64,000 nucleotides of DNA from Gordius sp. MW1 (lineage: Eukaryota; Nematomorpha; Gordioida; Gordea; Gordiidae): the NCBI GenBank assembly GCA_964036665.1, contig OZ038528.1:2486501-2550500 (forward strand). The letters run 5' to 3'. The notes below the pieces were generated by a model that was not told the origin of the DNA, did no database searches, and saw only the letters and a list, made by a program, of their open reading frames with translations. Of the stretch, positions 21,229 to 32,098 are shown one piece after another; position 1 is the first letter of the stretch, and every line of letters starts with the position of its first letter. Made by a program: the position numbers and the translations under genes.

Positions 21229-23619
21229 ATGCCCTTAGCGTCAAAAACCATTTCTCCTACTGAAATCGCCGCTGTGTCAATTGGAATGTTGTTAGGAGAT
21301 GGACATAAAAAAAGAAAAGAAACGACGCGATATATGAGACAACAGGGTTATTTACAAGTTAAAGCGGTAACATATTAGGAAATAAGTAATTATTTAAAAC
21401 GATATTTTAAAGTAGCCCCGAAGGACTTAACTTCAAAACAACATAGAATGTCACTGCAAATTTGTTGAAAAATCTATTATTTTATTTCACAAACCTACTG
21501 TCTCCTCTAAGACCGACTTTAATCTAAACCTACAGCTATTGCTGTAAAAACGGCTGGGTTTTGTTAGGTCAACCTTTAGTTTTAGTCGAATCAACATAAA
21601 CAGATCAAAGTATGACCGAAAAACCGTTGGTCAATTTATGCGACTATAAACAAACCGAAAAACCTAAAAGTCGACCAAAAATTAACAAAACCCGGCCGTT
21701 TTTACGACACTACCTACAGCGCCTCATGTTTTCATTAACTCAACCCGATCGGGCAAGCAAGATTTTTACCCGTTCCTAATAAGGTTAAACCATGGACGTA
21801 GCCAGCATTGGAATTAAAGGTGGGGGCAAAATGATCCTTTTACAAAATTTTCGCCATAATTTTAATAAAGTTCAACAAATTTTTGGCTTTAAAGAGGGGG
21901 CAGCCGCCCTTCCCTGCCCCCCTGGCTACTCTTATGGCTTAAAACCAACTATTTTACTACGTCCAAAACGAGAAATTTTAGCATGACAATATGAAGAAAG
22001 CAAGGGACCGTCCCCTTCCCCACTTTCCCTTTGAATCCGAGCTGCTTTACCTAAAACGCAAACAGAGAACTAAATCACCTCTAATCCTAGCTATTTTGCC
22101 AAAAAAGCGCACTTTCAATTTCGTCGCGTTAGAAAACTAATACTATTCCCATGAACCCCTTCGACGTGGAAAAAAAGGATCTTAAAAATTTTGCAGGAAT
22201 ATTGCTTAAACAACAAGATCCCGGCTCGGGTGGCCAAAATTGGTATGGCCGTGGTCGTAGAAAGCGGACTAGCGCCATCTATTGGGTTTACTACGGGGTT
22301 ACCGTGCTAATATTTACCGCTTTCATAAGAGAATACATGAGAGTAGAAGAGTTGGGTATGATACTGGCCAATTGCGCGGTCGAAAAGCATTCTATCAATT
22401 CGCAAATGGATATACTCTACGAACAGAGGGTAAGACCTTTTTATTATCAAAAATTTTCGGAAAGCATATCAAGAAATTTAGGCTTTTTCAATATTTTGCA
22501 AAAGGATTTATTAACCAACGAGAGCCAGAGGTAGTTTTTTACGACTAGAAATAGTGCGATTAAATAATTTTCTATATTCATAAATATTTACTCTAAAATT
22601 TGGGACTAAAAGTCTATGAAAAGCAAGGCCAAAATTTTATTGTGACTTTAAAGGATTCATATAATATATTCCATTCTCGCGTCTTGTTCAATACCAATCT
22701 TATCTTTAAACTTGCGCGATTTGTTGACAAATAACTGTTTAGAAGCACACACACGACATGACCGTAGCTAGCGCTATTGTTGTAAAAACGGTTGGGTTTT
22801 GGTCAACCATTGGTTTTAGTCGACTAAACAAACACAGTAGTAGTTAGTGCTCCCCCCTTAAAAGCTTAAAAAATGCCAAAATAACTCAAGAAATTAGGTT
22901 TAATTTTCAACAAAAAATCATTTTAGTTTTACAAAAAAAAACAATAATACTTATTCAAACCTAGATGAGTTTAAAGACGTTGATAGAGCGGGAGCGGGAA
23001 ATTTACCAGAAGATGAGGCAAGATTGGGAACAGGACAAGGGGCTAACGGCCCAAAAACTTGTGAAATGCGACGCCAATCTCAAAAGAACGATGAAAAAGT
23101 TAAATGAATCCATCAACAAATTACAGGTAATTTTAGCTATACTCTTACTAAACCAAATTCCAATTAGAAAAATATAGTCTAAATAATTATTTTTCCATAG
23201 TAAGATGTCTTAATAACTTAAATAGTTTTTTTGATTATAATATTTTTACTATTTCTCATATCAAAACATTCGGAACTTTTCCGACCCTCCCCCTCTTATA
23301 TTTTTACCCTTCTGTGTCTAAAACTAACTTCACTTCCACATTATAACAGGTACTTAAAACTAGTTGTGCCAAGGAGAAAAAGATCTTGAAAGAAACGCTG
23401 GTACTCAAGCAAGCCAACGATTTGAAAGCCAAAATGGGTCCGTTGAGTCAAAGTTTGGCCAAGTACCGAGCAGATGCGGATATTCTAAAAGCCAAAGTTA
23501 GGGCCTGCGCCAGTCGAGAAAATTCCATAGCTCAGAGGTTAGCTAAAGCTGCTGGAGCCACAACAACTAGTGTAATACCTGCGAAAAAATTGCCCGTTAA
23601 CAACGACGAATTTATATGA
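21229..23619 (+). CDS. Unrecognised single-pass membrane, coiled-coil protein
   Basis: Three exons join well in phase 0: 22151-22429 (donor GTAAGA), 22965-23126 (CAG|GTAATT) and 23350-23619 (TGA). They give 236 aa. An RRKR stretch precedes one membrane segment (residues ~41-59, SAIYWVYYGVTVLIFTAF), suggesting type II topology. From ~94 a charged coiled coil runs to ~205, rich in Lys/Glu/Gln. The tail has TTTSVIP and ends NNDEFI. An optional first exon 21229-21366 (MPLASKTISPTEIAAVSIGM..., donor GCG|GTAACA) is phase-compatible with an acceptor at 22131-22132, adding 52 residues. Topology resembles Golgi GOLM1-type proteins, but no sequence similarity is claimed. A MITE at 21537-21712 and others lie in its putative intron 1. 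Confidence 0.65.
21537..21712. mobile_element. hAT-type MITE (TAGTGTTGTAAAAACGG family)
   Basis: Ends TATTGCTGTAAAAACGG / CCGTTTTTACGACACTA with a perfect 8-bp target duplication CCTACAGC (21529-21536, 21713-21720). Internal TAGTCGA and CAGACCAAAG-like repeats. Confidence 0.88.
21791..21936. mobile_element. hAT-type MITE (CATGGGCGTAGCCAG family)
   Basis: CATGGACGTAGCCAGCATTG start; degenerate right end (GGCTACTCTTATG). Target duplication 6/8. Confidence 0.8.
22757..22850. mobile_element. Truncated TAGTGTTGTAAAAACGG-family MITE in an intron
   Basis: TATTGTTGTAAAAACGGTTG start and GTTTTAGTCGACTAAAC inside; the right half is missing. It lies between exons 22429 and 22965. Confidence 0.65.
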
Positions 23620-24089
23620 TAGATATTTAATGTTACGTCTGATAAATATTTGTGAAAACTGATATCTTGTAAAGATACCATCGGAAGTAAGGCGTGTTGG
23701 AGGGAAGATAATCATTTAACGTTTTCATTATTCTTTCTTCCCTAACTTTCCCAATTTACATTATAGCTTAAATTAATTCTTAGTTTGATGAGCCGAGTTA
23801 ATTTCCAAACAAATTAAGGATAATAAAAGTGGATCGAGTTTCGACTAAAAAAATTATTTCTTTGATCGAAGCGCTCTCTACCTTTGATAAAGCCTATCGC
23901 AAGGGGGGGGGAACAAAGGAATAAGCTTTTGTGCAAAAACTCTTTATCTCGCACGAAGGTGTTTAACTTAGTAAGGGTGGGTAACGAAAGAGCCAAAATC
24001 TTAGAGAAACCCAAAATCTTTTTTTGAAATAGCAAAATTATATTGAATATATAGTATTGGAAAAACAAAACAAAAAACGCGTTAATATA

Positions 24090-24252
24090 CATAGGCAGAG
24101 TCAGGGGGTGGCAAGAAGAAGCGGCTGCCCCCCTCTAAATCCAAAAATTCTTCAAATTTGATATATTATGACTAAAATTACTAAAAATTATCATTTTGCC
24201 CCTCCCTAAATCATTATTGCCCCCTCTAAATCCAATATTGGCTAAGCCTATG
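24090..24252. mobile_element. hAT-type MITE
   Basis: CATAGGCAGAGTCAGGGGG / TTGGCTAAGCCTATG ends with a perfect target duplication TTAATATA (24082-24089, 24253-24260). Confidence 0.88.
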
Positions 24253-24421
24253 TTAATATATACTTATTCGTGAAAAAATTAAATTTCGAAGGTATAAGTA
24301 TTTTAAGGTCCGGCGGAGTCGAAAATACTTTTAAAATAGCAGTGCAATTAGGAGGTTCACCGCAAAAAACGTAACAAATAATATGGTCATTTTTTAAAAT
24401 AATTGAAAAATTTAAAATTAA

Positions 24422-24797
24422 ACATAGACTCCTCATGTAATATGTTTCATATGATAAAATGTGTTAAATCCACCATTTTGAACAACCTGCCATGTCTTTC
24501 TGCAGCGTCTCCCATAATTTAAACATAAAAAGTGAAATTAACTTCCTCATTAGTTCATAAATTAAAAAGAATGTTAATAAATGATTATTATTTAGTTTAA
24601 CATCACATCATTTTTATGAATTGTTATATACTTTAAAATGCTGTTTTTAATGTTGAACTAGTTCAATATTTTTTTCATTGCCTTTTAAAAACACTTTAAT
24701 TAACCAAAATCACTATAAACCTTTCCTTATTTGTGCACATTTCAAAATGGCGGAAAAACGGTACACTTAGTTAGCATTGATGAGCAGCCTATCTAAT
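24422..24797. repeat. Interspersed repeat shared with 53010-53650
   Basis: Same-orientation blocks shared with the seipin intron 3 copy: CATATGAT, TTCCTCATTAGTT-like, TAGAATGCTGTTTTT-like, CAAAATGG(T/C)GGAAAAA(G/C)GG, and a terminal GATGAGCAG(C/T)CTATCTA. Probably a DNA transposon with AGATAGACTGCTCAT-type inverted ends. Confidence 0.6.
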
Positions 24798-25059
24798 CTA
24801 GATGGGTTTAACACGTATATTCTATATGGCACGAGGCTGGGCTAGGGTATAATAATCCCCCAATCTCCTGGGTCCTGATTTACAACTAGGACATTGAAAC
24901 ACCTCATATTGCTTTCAAAACGTTTTTTAAAGACGTGAAAAACAAACATACACTTTTGTTCACTGTGACAATAGTTTTTATTACACATATATAACATATT
25001 TTGGCCCTGCCCTTGCATATTAAACTAAACCTCGGATCGATGTTTAAAGGGAAATATTT

Positions 25060-25184
25060 CATGGGCGTAGCCAGGGAGGGGCGGCCCCCCCCCTTAAATC
25101 CAAAATTCTTTAAAATTTGTAATTTTACCCCTTTGTAAATCATTATTGCCCCCCCCTCTAGTTTCAATCCTGGTGACGCCCATG
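25060..25184. mobile_element. hAT-type MITE, short variant
   Basis: CATGGGCGTAGCCAGGGAGG / TGGTGACGCCCATG ends; the internal part is shortened. Confidence 0.82.
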
Positions 25185-25329
25185 ATATATTGTGTCCTTG
25201 AGATAGACTGAATGCTTTGTCATAAAAATATAGTGTAAACATTTCATTAAAAACATAACGGGAAAGGTGGTCTAAAGAGATGATATTAAATTAAATGGTT
25301 ATTATCAAAAAATTTACTTTAAATTCGAT

Positions 25330-25400
25330 GAGTAAAATTTTTTGGATTAGGGGGGAGGGGCAGAAGCCCCTCCCTGCCACACCTCAACTACGTCTATAGG
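25330..25400. mobile_element. Half hAT-type MITE (right end only)
   Basis: TTTTTTGGATTAGGGGGGAG ... CTACGTCTATAGG corresponds to the right half of the family. Confidence 0.6.
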
Positions 25401-25689
25401 CTTTTAACAGCCTCTGCAAAATTTATCATAGCACTTAGTGGTAATCAATCTCACTTAAAGACAAAACGTACAACAAATCGTCATTCCTCTATCATGTATT
25501 TTCAAATTTAAGACACGCAAAAACTTCACTTCGCCTAAAAATTCGTATTTTAGTTGACATTAATAAATTCCCCCAAAAATTAGCACTTATTTATAAAATT
25601 CAATTGAGGAACTCTTCTCAATTCATTAATATAAATGGTTAACCAAGTCAACGACTAACCTTAAAAAACGTCACAAAAAAATTGTTAAA

Positions 25690-25847
25690 CGGAGGGCACG
25701 GCGGGGCGGCTGCCCCCATTAAATTTCAAAAATCTTTCAATATTCAATATAACCATAACGAAAATTACTAAAAATTATCAATTTGCCCCTCCCTAATCAT
25801 TATTGCCCCCCCCCTCTAACTAAATCCAATCCTGGCTACGCCCATGC
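25690..25847. mobile_element. hAT-type MITE with degraded left end
   Basis: GGCGGGGCGGCTGCCCCC inside and an intact right end CCTGGCTACGCCCATG. Confidence 0.75.
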
Positions 25848-26104
25848 CGAGCAGCAATGAAAAAAACCAAAGGAGACATGCTAGCAATTTAACTGCAAAT
25901 CCTACATAAATTTTTCACTTCGCCACGTTAATTCCTCTACCCTTTTCCCCTGCTTACCACAGTGGTTCATTTTCTCAGGTTTAAACACAAAGGGGACTTT
26001 TTTATGCCCGGGATCAGAGATCAGACTGTATTATAAATGAGCTCGATGACGCGAAAAAATTCTGATGCGATAGTAAGTAGGGGGGGGGGGGTAGGTTAAT
26101 AGTA

Positions 26105-26420
26105 ATTGCTTTGCTATGCAATTTATGGGCTCGCTTTTGGTTGTCCGTCCTGTCCTGTCCTGTTTTGTCCTGTCCTAAGAAGGGTTCTTAATGGCTGCTA
26201 GGACTAATGCCTCTGTAAAAGACTTTTATTTCGCTTTCGCATATAGACTAGCGCTAATGACAGCTCGTTTGCTTCAATTTTTTTCGACCTCGCTCGAGCC
26301 CAAACTCCATTAAGAGTTTTTGTGCCTGGCTGATCCCTTTTATATAAATAAATTTCTTCCGGCAACTTGTCTAGGTTGATATATCCGGATATATTAATTT
26401 CTATGCAATTTGGACCCAAT
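26105..26420 (+). repeat. Short interspersed element, copy 3, with partial tandem copy to ~26520
   Basis: TTGCTATGCAATTTATGGGC, TGTCCTGTCCTGTTTTGTCC, GACTAGCGCTAATGACAGC and a GGCAACTTGTCTAGGTT end. A second start (CTATGCAATTTGG, TTGTCCGTCCTGTCC) occurs at ~26400 and a third at ~26500, so copies are joined head to tail. Antisense frame: LDKLPEEIYLYKRDQPGTKT then RSKKIEANELSLALVY. Confidence 0.6.
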
Positions 26421-27505
26421 TTTCGTTGTCCGTCCTGTCCAGCTTAGATTTACCACTTGGGGATATTTAATTTTAATGGAAACTTATGATTTTATTGATT
26501 GCTATGCAATTTATGGGCTCCTTTTAGAGAAAAAGTACAGTGTCTGTGGTGTTGTGTGTAGCTAATTTAATAATATTTTTTGATGGTCTTGGGAATAAAA
26601 GCTTAAAAATGGAGTAAAAAGGTAAGGATTAAATGAAATAGGTATGAAAATGAGAAATTTAGCAACTTTTTACATTATATAACTTAAGTGATATTACAAT
26701 TGTTGTATCGAAGAGCCTTTTAAAAATCGAGGTCAAATTGCTAATTAAACAAATATCTCTACAGTGCTAAATTAGAAATTGGATATACTCTGTTAATTTT
26801 GCTTGCTCATAGGAGAAAAATAGGATAATGCATTCATCTAGTTTAAAATTAAAAAATTCACAACGAAAAAACGATAATTTCTTTTTAAAATCAAAGCTTT
26901 TCACAAAAACACAATTAAACAAATATTATTTCTTCCATATCATATATACATTTCAACAATTTTAAGCCATCATGACCATTATACAAAAACTGGTATTTTA
27001 GTTAAAAATAAAATATTTTAGAGCATTAATCCTAATTTGCGAATAAGTAAAGTTATTCAAGTAGATTCGCTTCTTACTAATAATAAAATTTCCATTACAT
27101 ATAGGTAAACGAAATGTGCTTAGTGTTATCATAGTATAGCCGAGGCGTTAAAGGAAATCCTAGATAAAATAAACTTTGTAAAAAGCAAAAAAGAAGATAT
27201 AATTATGAAGGTGGAACATAACTGTGCAAACTGATAAGGAATAATTCCACATAAAAACGAGCGAATTTTACTTTTATTTTATTAACATGGGGTTCTAAAA
27301 ACACGCCCTTACCCACCAGGTGAGCACGTTCACCAAAACCCGACCCGGGTTGTTTCCAATAATAAGGGCAAATTTTACCAAATAAAATTATTAAACCATT
27401 ACATATTAAAACTCTGTCTGCCTTATATAGATTCACCACACATTAGATTATAAGTTAACTTAAATATTTAACTTAATTACGTAGTTATCAATTTAAAGTT
27501 GGGAC

Positions 27506-27991
27506 TAGTGTTGTAAAAATGGCTCGGTTTTGTTTGGTCGACCTTTAGTTTTAGTCGACTAAACATAAATAGACTTAAGGTTTTTTGGTTTGGTCTGTTT
27601 TTCTTAATCGACATCTAAGCTTGGTCAAAAATTTAAAAAATGAACTAGAGTAAGGTCGACCAAACATAAGCCACCCGTTTCCAGAACCAGGCTATGTATT
27701 CTCGATTTTGAGTGGTAAATAACAAAACGTAAAACGCATTTCTTAAACGTTCCATTCCCGAGCGCAATCATCGCGTTCGAATTTGTGTGTTATTGTTTAA
27801 AAATAATCCTTTCAAGTCAAAATTATCTTTAAGGGACAGGGTTAAGGTTAGGGGTTAGGGTTTTAGGTCAGCGTTTTAGGTTAGGGTTAGGATTAGATGC
27901 AATGGAACGTTTAAGAAATGCGTTTTACGTTTTGTTATTTATCACTCAAAATCGAGGATACATAGCCTAGGCCCCCGTTTCCACAACAGTA
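27506..27991. mobile_element. hAT-type MITE (TAGTGTTGTAAAAACGG family) carrying a nested insertion
   Basis: Starts TAGTGTTGTAAAAATGG and ends CACAACAGTA. Target duplication GTTGGGAC / GTTGGGAA (7/8). It is interrupted by the element at 27684-27973 close to its right end. Confidence 0.82.
27684..27973. mobile_element. Mutator-type foldback MITE nested in the hAT MITE
   Basis: Near-perfect inverted ends of about 65 bp (AGGCTATGTATTCTCGATTT / reversed AGGCTATGTATCCTCGATTT). A 10-bp duplication CCCGTTTCCA lies at 27674-27683 and 27974-27983. The centre (27825-27900) has GGGACAGGGTTAAGG, TTAGGGTTTTAGG and TTAGGTTAGGGTTAGGATTA, shared with 10869-11214. Confidence 0.88.
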
Positions 27992-28819
27992 GTTGGGAAT
28001 TGGGACCGACCCAAAGTTAGCATTGATAAAAAGTAAGTATGCCTAATGTTTTAGATTAACAAAGTCAAACTCATTAGGCTCTTCCTTTTTAATTTTAAAC
28101 CGGTCCCGTCTGATCGGGTGGAAAAAAGTTGGTTTCCAGGGCTCGAACTCGCATTACTTTACATTTTTCCATAGAAAATCGTTCAAAATGCACAATATCT
28201 AATTAAAAATTGAGAGTAATGCTACTGAATTAACCATAAAAACTCTCATTTCATAATTAAAAAGTTCGTTACTTAAGCATTAGGGGTTTTTTAGGGTTAA
28301 AATATAAAAGGCGTATTCGGGTCGAGAACTCAGATGTAAATCGACACGTCAACTAAACAAATTTTTGGCCAGCACAATAAATTTCGAGAAAAAAATGATA
28401 ATTTTTTATTAAATCGTGCAATGCGTATATGGATCAATATAATGAATAAATATAATTTCTTCAAATCAAAGGGTGGTGGGATACTTACCCCCTATTGCAC
28501 CCCCCCCCCCCCCCCCCGATAGAAACCTCTCAAACCCCTAAACTTTTCACACGGTTTAAAAAAGTTAAAAACGCTATCAAATGGAGGAGAGAGAAGTGTT
28601 TAAAAAAACAAACTCCTAAATTGGAGTGGAGGAATGTATGAATGCTAGAAAGGCAGCTGTTTTAATTAAATTCACGGCGGGACACCGGTAGTAGTTAGGC
28701 AGGCCTACCCCACCATTGTTTTAAGGCACCCCTTAGTCATTAAATTTATCCTTTTGGGAAAGTTAGAATTTCTTTTTCACTTCAAACAATATGTAATAAA
28801 TTGATGTAAAAACTAGGCG

Positions 28820-29260
28820 TAGCTAGGATTGGAGGGGCGGGGGAATAAATGGTATGGAATTTAAGGTTGTATATGAATTGAAAAAGCTTTTTAACTGGAA
28901 TTTGAGAGAGGCCCATGGCTAAACCCATGGATAAAAATGTAATAAAGTGTCATGTTCTATTTGAGATAAAAGTTATAATTCCATTAAAGCTTTGTGTTGT
29001 GGAAATAATATATTATCTCATCATAGGCGTAACTAGGATTTCCTCAAGGGGAGGGTTATAAAATTTTCAAGGTGAAATTTTTTTGTAACTATTACTCCAA
29101 GTTTAAAGGACAATAGCGTAAAATTAAAAAAATACTAAAAGTAAAATTCCAACAAATATTTATTTTTTATTAGATATACAATATAAAAATTAAATATATT
29201 GAAAATCATGGGAGGGGTTCTAACCCCAAAACCACCCCCTCCCTACACCAATGTAAGTCA
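28820..29260. repeat. Two decayed MITE-like repeats
   Basis: 28820-28930 starts AGGCGTAGCTAGGATTGG. 29023-29260 starts CATAGGCGTAACTAGGATTT and ends CCCTACACCAATG; its interior (TTATAAAATTTTCAAGGTGA and neighbours) recurs reversed at 56360-56640. A run of 17 C is at 28500. Confidence 0.5.
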
Positions 29261-30389
29261 TAAACAAAACAAAGCCCAGAAAAAAAATCAATTTAGTCAT
29301 GAACTAGGTAGCCTATAAGCTTAAATGCCATTTAAACAAAATAAATACATTTCATTAATCATTATAGAGTTAAGAAAGAAGAAGGTTACATATATTAATT
29401 CAGAAATTCATCAAAACTTTTATTTCTTTTACCATGACACCTTTAGCCAATGTTTAAACAAATAAATTTCATTGATGAAAATTAACAATTTTATTGTTAA
29501 GGCTAGAGCCTTATATACAAAGGGCAAGTATTGTCCAAAAAACAAAGCAAACTGTGATGTAAAATACTAGCCATGTCAAATATTAGTCCAAAGTCATAAG
29601 GCAAAATATTCAAAAGGTTAATTTGTTAAACATTTATTGAATAACAATAAAAAAACATAAACATGATTATAAAAAGGTAATTACATTAATATTAAATGCC
29701 ATTGGACATTGGTAGTTCAGATACAAGAATCATAATTAAATTTTAATTATTAAACAAGCATTCTAATACTGAATATAATTTAAGTAACTTTTAAACATTC
29801 AGTATTGAAAGCTAGTATTTTACCCAGCAAGCAACTAAAAATGTAGGGCCTGATACTTACAGAAATTTAGAAACAAATTAGGGGGTAATTTAACTAATTT
29901 TTCACAAATGCCTTTGAATATTAAAGTTTTAAATACTATTAGCTAAAAAACACATTAGTAAAACAACATTGAAGTCATATTTAGTTTAAATTTAATAGCC
30001 ATATTAATTTACCTCTTTGACCAACGATTTGATCCGGAATTGTTATTAATATTTTTTTTGTGCAATACGCCATACAATTGTATTTTATTGTATATACTTT
30101 CTTTTTGATTATCATTACAACCGCTCATTACCACAAAAATTAAACATATGTTTTTAGATAGCTTTCCAAATAGTCGCAACATTTTAAAATGTGACCAAAT
30201 AAGGAGGTCTTCAGCAATCTTTGGGAGCCTAGTTAAGGGGGCTGAGCCAAGACCAAAAACTAAATTTTGGCTTCTTTCTTATAACTAGCCAAAAACTTAG
30301 TGTGTCTATAGCTTGCGAGAGACATCTCTCAAAAATTAGGTCTCCGGGTTAACAAATGTCATCCAATTAATAAATGTTTCCTAATTGTG
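29261..30389. other. AT-rich spacer, nothing recognised
   Basis: No exon or named repeat supported; low complexity and AT-rich throughout. Confidence 0.4.
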
Positions 30390-30498
30390 GTGTTCCACCC
30401 TTTCTCTTATTAATAATTTTATTTAACGTTATTTTATTATTACCCCTTGTACTCCTCCCGGTTGTTATCCACAAATTATATTCATTCACCCCCCACAC

Positions 30499-30700
30499 TA
30501 GTGTTGTAAAAATAGCTTGGTTGTTTGGTTGACTCTTGGTTTTAGTCGACCAAACATCAACAAATCAAAAAAATTTGGTTTGTTTTTCTTAGTCGCATAA
30601 ATAGACCAAAGGTTTGGCCAAAAAACCTTTGGTCTATTTATGTTTAGTCGTCTAAAACCAAAGGTCGAGCAAACAAAACCCAGCCGTTTTTACAACACTA
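30499..30700. mobile_element. hAT-type MITE with its empty site preserved
   Basis: TAGTGTTGTAAAAATAGC ... GCCGTTTTTACAACACTA. Target duplication CCCCACAC at 30491-30498 and 30701-30708. The neighbouring direct repeat (~31280) has CCCCACAC once and no insertion, which confirms the exact ends. Confidence 0.93.
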
Positions 30701-31080
30701 CCCCACACATACGATCAAATTTACTTTAGGCGTAGATAGGATGACTGATGAGTCATGATTGTTAATATCTCTAAGATATAAATAGATTGTTAATACCTAT
30801 ACGATATAAATAGATCCTTTATTATTACCATCACGTATAGATATATTATATTACCTGGCTATCACTCGTTGATCATTAACTATTCTTTTTTTGATGTAAT
30901 AGAAAATAAATCGAAAGAGATGTAAAACCAAGAAAATAAAAATTAATAATAAAATCGCGGTTTCGCGGTTTCGGTTTAAATAAAATAAATATTTCACGAA
31001 TAGATAAATAAATAAAATAGTTTATGGGTACAATATTACGAAATACTTCAATATATCCTTTAACTCATATTAGGTAAATT

Positions 31081-31142
31081 GCCGCCTCGACCTCTAGCTA
31101 CGCCTCGACCTCTAGCTAAATCCGCCTCGACCTATAGCTAAA
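31081..31142 (+). repeat. Short tandem repeat, three units
   Basis: Units of about 20 bp, CCGCCTCGACCTCTAGCTA with small changes, three in a row. Confidence 0.8.
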
Positions 31143-31752
31143 TAAATTATTAAGCCTTGGTTTTCTCGATAAAGCGGGAGGTGTGGTGTTCCACCCTTTC
31201 TCTTATCCATAATTTTATTTAACGTTTTTTTATTATTACCCCTTGTACTCCTCTTGGTTGTTATCCACAAATTTCATTCACCCCCCACACATACGATCAA
31301 ATTTACTTTACGCGTAGTTAGGATGACTGATCAGTCATGATTGTTAATATCTCTATGATGTAAATAGATTGTTAATATCTCTATGATATAAATAGATTGT
31401 TAATATCGCTGTGATATAAATAGATCGTTTATTATTACCATCTTTATCTTATCGCGTATTATATATATTACCTCAAAAATAATTATTTTTTTTTCGCGTA
31501 GTAGAAAAAATAAAGGAAGACAATGTAACGTTAAACAAAAAAATTAATAACTTCGCGCGCGATATATAAATAAATAAATTAGTTTATGGTTACAATTTGA
31601 TAAAACAGAATTTACTTCAATATATCATTTAACCCATATTATGGAAGATATATTGCTGATAAATGTGCTTATATATCTAATGAGCCATTTTTGATATACT
31701 TAGGTATATAATAGTGCTATGCAGCTTGTGTTTGAATTACTAAGATTCTGAG

Positions 31753-31898
31753 CATGGTAGCCAGCAGGAATTAGAGGGTAGCAAAAATAATTTAGGGAGA
31801 GCTAAATGAACATTTTTTTAAATTTTAGTTATAATTTTGATAAATTTTAACAATTTTTTGGATTTAAAGGAGGCAACCATCCCCTAGCTACGCACATG
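31753..31898. mobile_element. hAT-type MITE
   Basis: CATGGTAGCCAGCAGG / AGCTACGCACATG ends; target duplication ATTCTGAG / ATTCCGAG (7/8). Confidence 0.82.
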
Positions 31899-32098
31899 AT
31901 TCCGAGAGTATAGAGACAATTATTGAAATCCATAACAATTCAAATAAAGCAGTAATAAAATTTACTAATAGGTACAGTGGCGTAGCTAGGGGAGAAGGGC
32001 CAAGAGAGCCAAGACCCTCTAAGAGCAAAAAGATCTTAATTAAATTAATAATAGCTCTCTTTCTCTTCCATTCCCGCCCCCTTCATGTGTGCTTGAAT

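Larger units (their letters stand above)
23620..27497. other. Repeat-rich intergenic region, no gene seen
   Basis: Contains the MITEs and short repeats listed separately, with AT-rich sequence between them. No exon with supporting splice sites was found. Confidence 0.5.
30390..31660 (+). repeat. Direct duplication (~800-bp and ~470-bp copies)
   Basis: 30390-31180 and 31183-31660 both begin GTGGTGTTCCACCCTTTCTC and continue through CACCCCCCACAC, ATACGATCAAATTTACTTTA, GATGACTGAT, a tandem array of ~27-bp units (TAGATTGTTAATATCTCTA...) and a TAGTTTATGG(G/T)TACAAT end. Copy 1 has gained a MITE at 30499-30700; copy 2 keeps the empty site. Confidence 0.85.

Noticed and set aside
21229..21366. LAGLIDADG homing endonuclease, from the IGMLLGDGH motif
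   Set aside because: One short motif resemblance only; no second motif and no intron context.
22282..22548. Overlapping 88-codon plus-strand ORF
   Set aside because: Runs through the GTAAGA donor and does not join exons at 22965 and 23350 in phase; the frame starting 22151 does.
31081..31142. CRISPR-like array
   Set aside because: Three contiguous short units without spacers in a eukaryotic genome; a simple tandem repeat.
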